Assembly (NCBI GenBank): GCA_016744555.1
Contig: JADGED010000021.1
Coordinates: forward strand, 2,810-18,797
Length of the DNA stretch: 15,988 nucleotides
Reading direction: 5' to 3'
Source of the DNA: Desulfuromonadaceae bacterium
GTDB lineage: Bacteria; Desulfobacterota; Desulfuromonadia; Desulfuromonadales; Geopsychrobacteraceae
The notes under the pieces were generated by a model that was not told where the DNA came from, did no database searches, and was given only the letters and a program-made list of their open reading frames with translations. The position numbers and the translations under genes were made by a program. Below are positions 13,608 to 15,988 of the stretch, one piece after another. How positions within the stretch are numbered: position 1 is the first letter of the stretch; the number at the start of each line of letters is the position of its first letter.

Positions 13608-14966
13608 TCACTCTACGTCCCTAACACAGCGGACATTTACGTAACTAAGCTTTTTATTGTTTACTTTTTTAACAAGACACTCATCGACATCCAAGATTAC
13701 AGGTTTCGCAAAAAAGCCAGAGTCACTGACTCCCCAAAACTTTCCACCAGTGACATCGCTACTATAAGAGCTAACTTTACGTGGAAAATTCAACTTTCTT
13801 TCATAATTGCAAGGGAGAATACTTATAAAATCATCTGAAGTTGGTAACCGCCAGTCTTTATAACCTGCTAGTTCAAGGTTTGAACAATATGATTTTGATT
13901 GATCGAACTTAGAATGCCTTTTAACGGTAGATGGAACTGTAGAGTTCAATCTCACATTTGTACTCGTATCCAAGGCAAGGTAAAAAGTATCTTCTACCAT
14001 AAGCTTGCGATTATCTTTCTCAAAGACCTTATACTCCTGAGCAAAAAACTTTCTAAATTGTTCTGCTGATTCAACTCGAACACAAAGTGAAGCACCTCTA
14101 GAATCAGATGGATTTTTATCAACCCTAAAATCATCAGATACTAAATAAATTAAATCATTGCTATATCGTGGGCCGAGTCTATCCCAAAAGTTTCTGCTTC
14201 CTTTCACCCACACCTTTAAAGACCTTTCGGGCCAGTTAACAATTGAAGCAGCTCGCCTATTCACCTTGTAAACGGTTGCATACTGATCCATTGTCGGGAT
14301 ATGCCAATCGTCATACCCACCGACAACAAGGTCTTCACAATATTTTTGTGACTGCCGACCAGATGAAGTTTCATACTCTATGTACGGGTTTGCATCTTTA
14401 GGAGCATACCAGGCATCATGATAAACCATTTCTGCCCATACAAGGCCAGTGCCTGAATCACGAAATTGCTTTCGGTTTTTTTCTAGATCTGCAGCAGCGG
14501 CTCTAAGTGCAGCATCTAAGTTTTGCTCAGCCTGCTTTGCTTCTAGGCGCCTTTTGTTCTCTGCAACTGCCGCTGCTTCTTTTTTTCGTTTTTCTTCTAG
14601 GCGCTTTTCTTCTGCCCGAATTTCAGCTAAATAATCAGCTTCAGATTTCGCCAGATAGCTTATCCCCTGCTTGTAGTATTTAGCCTCTTTCCCATTAGCC
14701 ACCAAATATTTTTCCAAAACCTTGTACGCCTGAGCCTTTTCTCCTGACTCATACAAAGCCTTCCCTTCAAAAAATGCAAAAGATTTTGGTAATTTTGTAT
14801 TTGTCGCTTTAAGATCGCCAATTGTCTTTAGTGCTTTGCCATACTCTGCCCCTTTTAGCTCCTCGACAAGCCGACTTTTAAGCATGTCGAGTTTCATCTC
14901 TGGTGACAAAGCATAGGCTTGACCAACAAATAAAACCACAGCAGCTGTTAACAACAAAAATTTCAT
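13608..14966 (-). CDS. Exported protein with helical repeat domain and two Lcl_C (DUF1566)-type modules, paralog A
   Basis: The product is 452 residues and has the same plan as its downstream neighbour: signal peptide (1-19, AYA), helical domain (20-110), Lys/Glu/Ala coiled coil (111-166), and Lcl_C-like modules at about 168-297 (DSGTGLVWAEM, KYCEDLVVGGYDDWHIPTMDQY, LCVRV) and 320-452 (RKLMVEDTF, SYCSNLELAGYKDWRLPTSDDF, RCVRDVE). All six cysteines (210, 295, 361, 386, 430, 447) have counterparts in paralog B. By eye the helical domains differ at only about 16 of 93 positions, while the coiled coils and modules differ much more. ATG at 14964-14966 has AGGGAG seven bases upstream; an upstream in-frame start at 14993 would bury the signal peptide. 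It is the first gene of the cassette ending at 10737. Confidence 0.87.
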   Translation of the reverse strand: MKFLLLTAAVVLFVGQAYALSPEMKLDMLKSRLVEELKGAEYGKALKTIGDLKATNTKLPKSFAFFEGKALYESGEKAQAYKVLEKYLVANGKEAKYYKQGISYLAKSEADYLAEIRAEEKRLEEKRKKEAAAVAENKRRLEAKQAEQNLDAALRAAAADLEKNRKQFRDSGTGLVWAEMVYHDAWYAPKDANPYIEYETSSGRQSQKYCEDLVVGGYDDWHIPTMDQYATVYKVNRRAASIVNWPERSLKVWVKGSRNFWDRLGPRYSNDLIYLVSDDFRVDKNPSDSRGASLCVRVESAEQFRKFFAQEYKVFEKDNRKLMVEDTFYLALDTSTNVRLNSTVPSTVKRHSKFDQSKSYCSNLELAGYKDWRLPTSDDFISILPCNYERKLNFPRKVSSYSSDVTGGKFWGVSDSGFFAKPVILDVDECLVKKVNNKKLSYVNVRCVRDVE

Positions 14967-15068
14967 TTTCAAACTCCCTGAAGAAAGCGACAACAGCCAC
15001 TCTCATAACTGCAAAAAGATTTGATAATAGATAGTTAAGCTGACAACCAACTAAACGTCACGCTTATA

Positions 15069-15097
15069 ACATTAAGAATAATCCATCAATTTATCAA
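15069..15097 (-). promoter_or_regulatory. Possible promoter of the paralog/PEGA cassette
   Basis: On the minus strand TTGATA (15092-15097), 17 bases and TAATGT (15069-15074) fit sigma-70 spacing, about 100 bases before the first ATG. A TATAAG just downstream (15063-15068) is an alternative -10. The sequence is AT-rich, so this is weak evidence. Confidence 0.28.
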
Positions 15098-15219
15098 ATT
15101 TTTATAACATATATCCTAGCCAAAATGGCCTACAAACTCGCATTTTAATAAACGGGTACCAACAAATAAAAGTTTTTCTTTCTTATTTTTTACTGGAAAT
15201 GAACCCTAAATAAGTACAT

Positions 15220-15225
15220 TATAAT
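15220..15225 (+). promoter_or_regulatory. Probable -10 element of the fbp promoter
   Basis: A perfect TATAAT lies 41 bases before the fbp ATG. No good -35 hexamer is found 16-18 bases upstream (the bases there read like AAATGA), so expression may be weak, activator-dependent, or from another site. Confidence 0.45.
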
Positions 15226-15266
15226 GAAATCTTATAACCACAGTTGATCTTCAAGAAGGAACTGTA

Positions 15267-15988
15267 ATGTCAATACATAAAACCCTGGGTGAATTCATCG
15301 TTGCAAAGCAGGCTGATTTTCCCCACGCAAAAGGTGAATTGAGTGCACTATTAGGTGCGATAAGGCTCGCTTCAAAAATTGTTAACCGCGAGATTAACAA
15401 AGCTGGGTTGGTTGATATTACCGGTGCCAGTGGCGTGGAAAATGTTCAAGGCGAACAGCAGCAAAAACTTGATCTTTATGCCAACGATGTATTTAAAAAT
15501 GCATTAATTGCTCGCGGTGAAGTTTGTGGTATTGCCTCTGAAGAAGAAGACAACTACGTATCTTTTGATAATAAAAATAGCCTTGATGGTAGTTATGTTG
15601 TCCTCATGGATCCACTGGATGGCTCTTCGAATATCGATGTAAATGTATCGGTCGGGACAATCTTTTCAATTTACCGCCGTGTTTCACCGGTTGGTGGCCC
15701 CGTAACAATGGACGATTTTTTACAAGTTGGCCGAAAACAAGTTGCCGCAGGATACGTGATATACGGCTCTTCAACCATGCTGGTTTTCACTACGGGTAAT
15801 GGTGTTCATGGCTTCACCCATGATCCATCGATTGGAGTGTTCTGCCTATCACATGAATCGCTTACAATCCCAAAAACCGGTAAAATTTATTCAATCAATG
15901 AAGGTAATTACATCAAATTTCCATTAGGGGTAAAAAAATACCTAAAATATTGCCAAGAGGAAGATGAAGCAACAAACCGACCTTACAC
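15267..15988 (+). CDS. fbp: Fructose-1,6-bisphosphatase class 1 (5' part, cut by window end)
   Basis: A gluconeogenic enzyme that hydrolyses fructose 1,6-bisphosphate to fructose 6-phosphate and phosphate in the cytoplasm. The 240 codons present closely match E. coli Fbp: TLGEFIVAKQADFPHAKGEL near the start, NKAGLVDITGASGVENVQGE, IASEEED, then the metal-binding signature LMDPLDGSSNIDVNVSVGTIFSIYRR, QVAAGYVIYGSSTML and YSINEGNYIKFP. E. coli Fbp has about 332 residues, so roughly the last 90 lie beyond the window; no stop is seen. ATG at 15267-15269 has AGAAGGA six bases upstream. It is the only plus-strand gene here, divergent from the Lcl_C cassette, and no functional link between the two is apparent. 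Confidence 0.96.
   Translation, partial: MSIHKTLGEFIVAKQADFPHAKGELSALLGAIRLASKIVNREINKAGLVDITGASGVENVQGEQQQKLDLYANDVFKNALIARGEVCGIASEEEDNYVSFDNKNSLDGSYVVLMDPLDGSSNIDVNVSVGTIFSIYRRVSPVGGPVTMDDFLQVGRKQVAAGYVIYGSSTMLVFTTGNGVHGFTHDPSIGVFCLSHESLTIPKTGKIYSINEGNYIKFPLGVKKYLKYCQEEDEATNRPY

Larger units (their letters stand above)
14967..15266. other. Intergenic region between the divergent cassette and fbp
   Basis: This is 300 AT-rich bases with no convincing gene. It must hold promoters for both directions. It contains the fbp -10 element and a possible minus-strand promoter (both listed separately), and a small inverted repeat GCCA-AAA-TGGC near 15119-15129. No terminator, RNA gene or clear operator was recognised. 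Confidence 0.6.

Noticed and set aside
12205..14966. The two Lcl_C genes could be one gene split by a frameshift.
   Set aside because: Each has its own signal peptide, complete domain order, stop codon and, for paralog A, a clear ribosome site. They are tandem paralogs, not fragments.
12205..14966. The C-terminal modules might be formylglycine-generating or sulfatase-modifying enzymes.
   Set aside because: The DW(R/H)(L/V/I)PT and CVR motifs fit Lcl_C/DUF1566. The larger catalytic pattern of formylglycine-generating enzymes, including its copper-binding cysteines, is not seen.

Overview
The window looks like chromosomal DNA of an AT-rich Gram-negative bacterium. Signal peptides, a lipobox and a periplasmic binding protein all point to a two-membrane envelope. 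The YajQ, RimO, Gx-transporter and NusG-domain-II proteins and a tiny winged-helix protein resemble those of Desulfuromonadales-type Desulfobacterota. This assignment rests on remembered family resemblance, not on a search. All genes except the last are on the minus strand, so the layout below runs in transcription order from right to left.

15267-15988 (+): the 5' part of a class I fructose-1,6-bisphosphatase gene (fbp), cut by the window edge. It is divergent from the rest across a 300-base intergenic region.

14966-10813 (-): a three-gene exported-protein cassette closed by a strong intrinsic terminator. It has two tandem paralogs (signal peptide, conserved helical domain, coiled coil, two Lcl_C/DUF1566-type modules with six conserved cysteines) and a third protein with a central PEGA domain and a charged, cysteine-containing C-terminus. 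This is the least explained and most interesting part of the window.

10534-6740 (-): a tightly packed housekeeping operon. It encodes YajQ, RimO (ribosomal protein S12 methylthiotransferase), a NusG-domain-II membrane-anchored protein, a Gx transporter/heptaprenyl diphosphate synthase component I membrane protein, and a sugar-1-phosphate nucleotidyltransferase with a left-handed beta-helix tail. A 168-base inverted repeat built of 9-base CACAGAGNN-like units follows (6561-6728).

6531-1182 (-): a DUF445 membrane protein, endonuclease III (nth) with unusual C-terminal cysteine spacing, then a polar amino acid ABC transporter (permease, binding protein, permease) and an LEA-type-2 lipoprotein. 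No ATPase gene accompanies the transporter. The first permease has no ATG, GTG or TTG that would keep its first membrane helix; an ATC codon is correctly placed behind a GGAG.

1113-26 (-): three small genes, for DUF6172, DUF1456 (YehS-like) and a 58-residue winged-helix protein.

No rRNA, tRNA, CRISPR array, insertion sequence or phage gene was seen.
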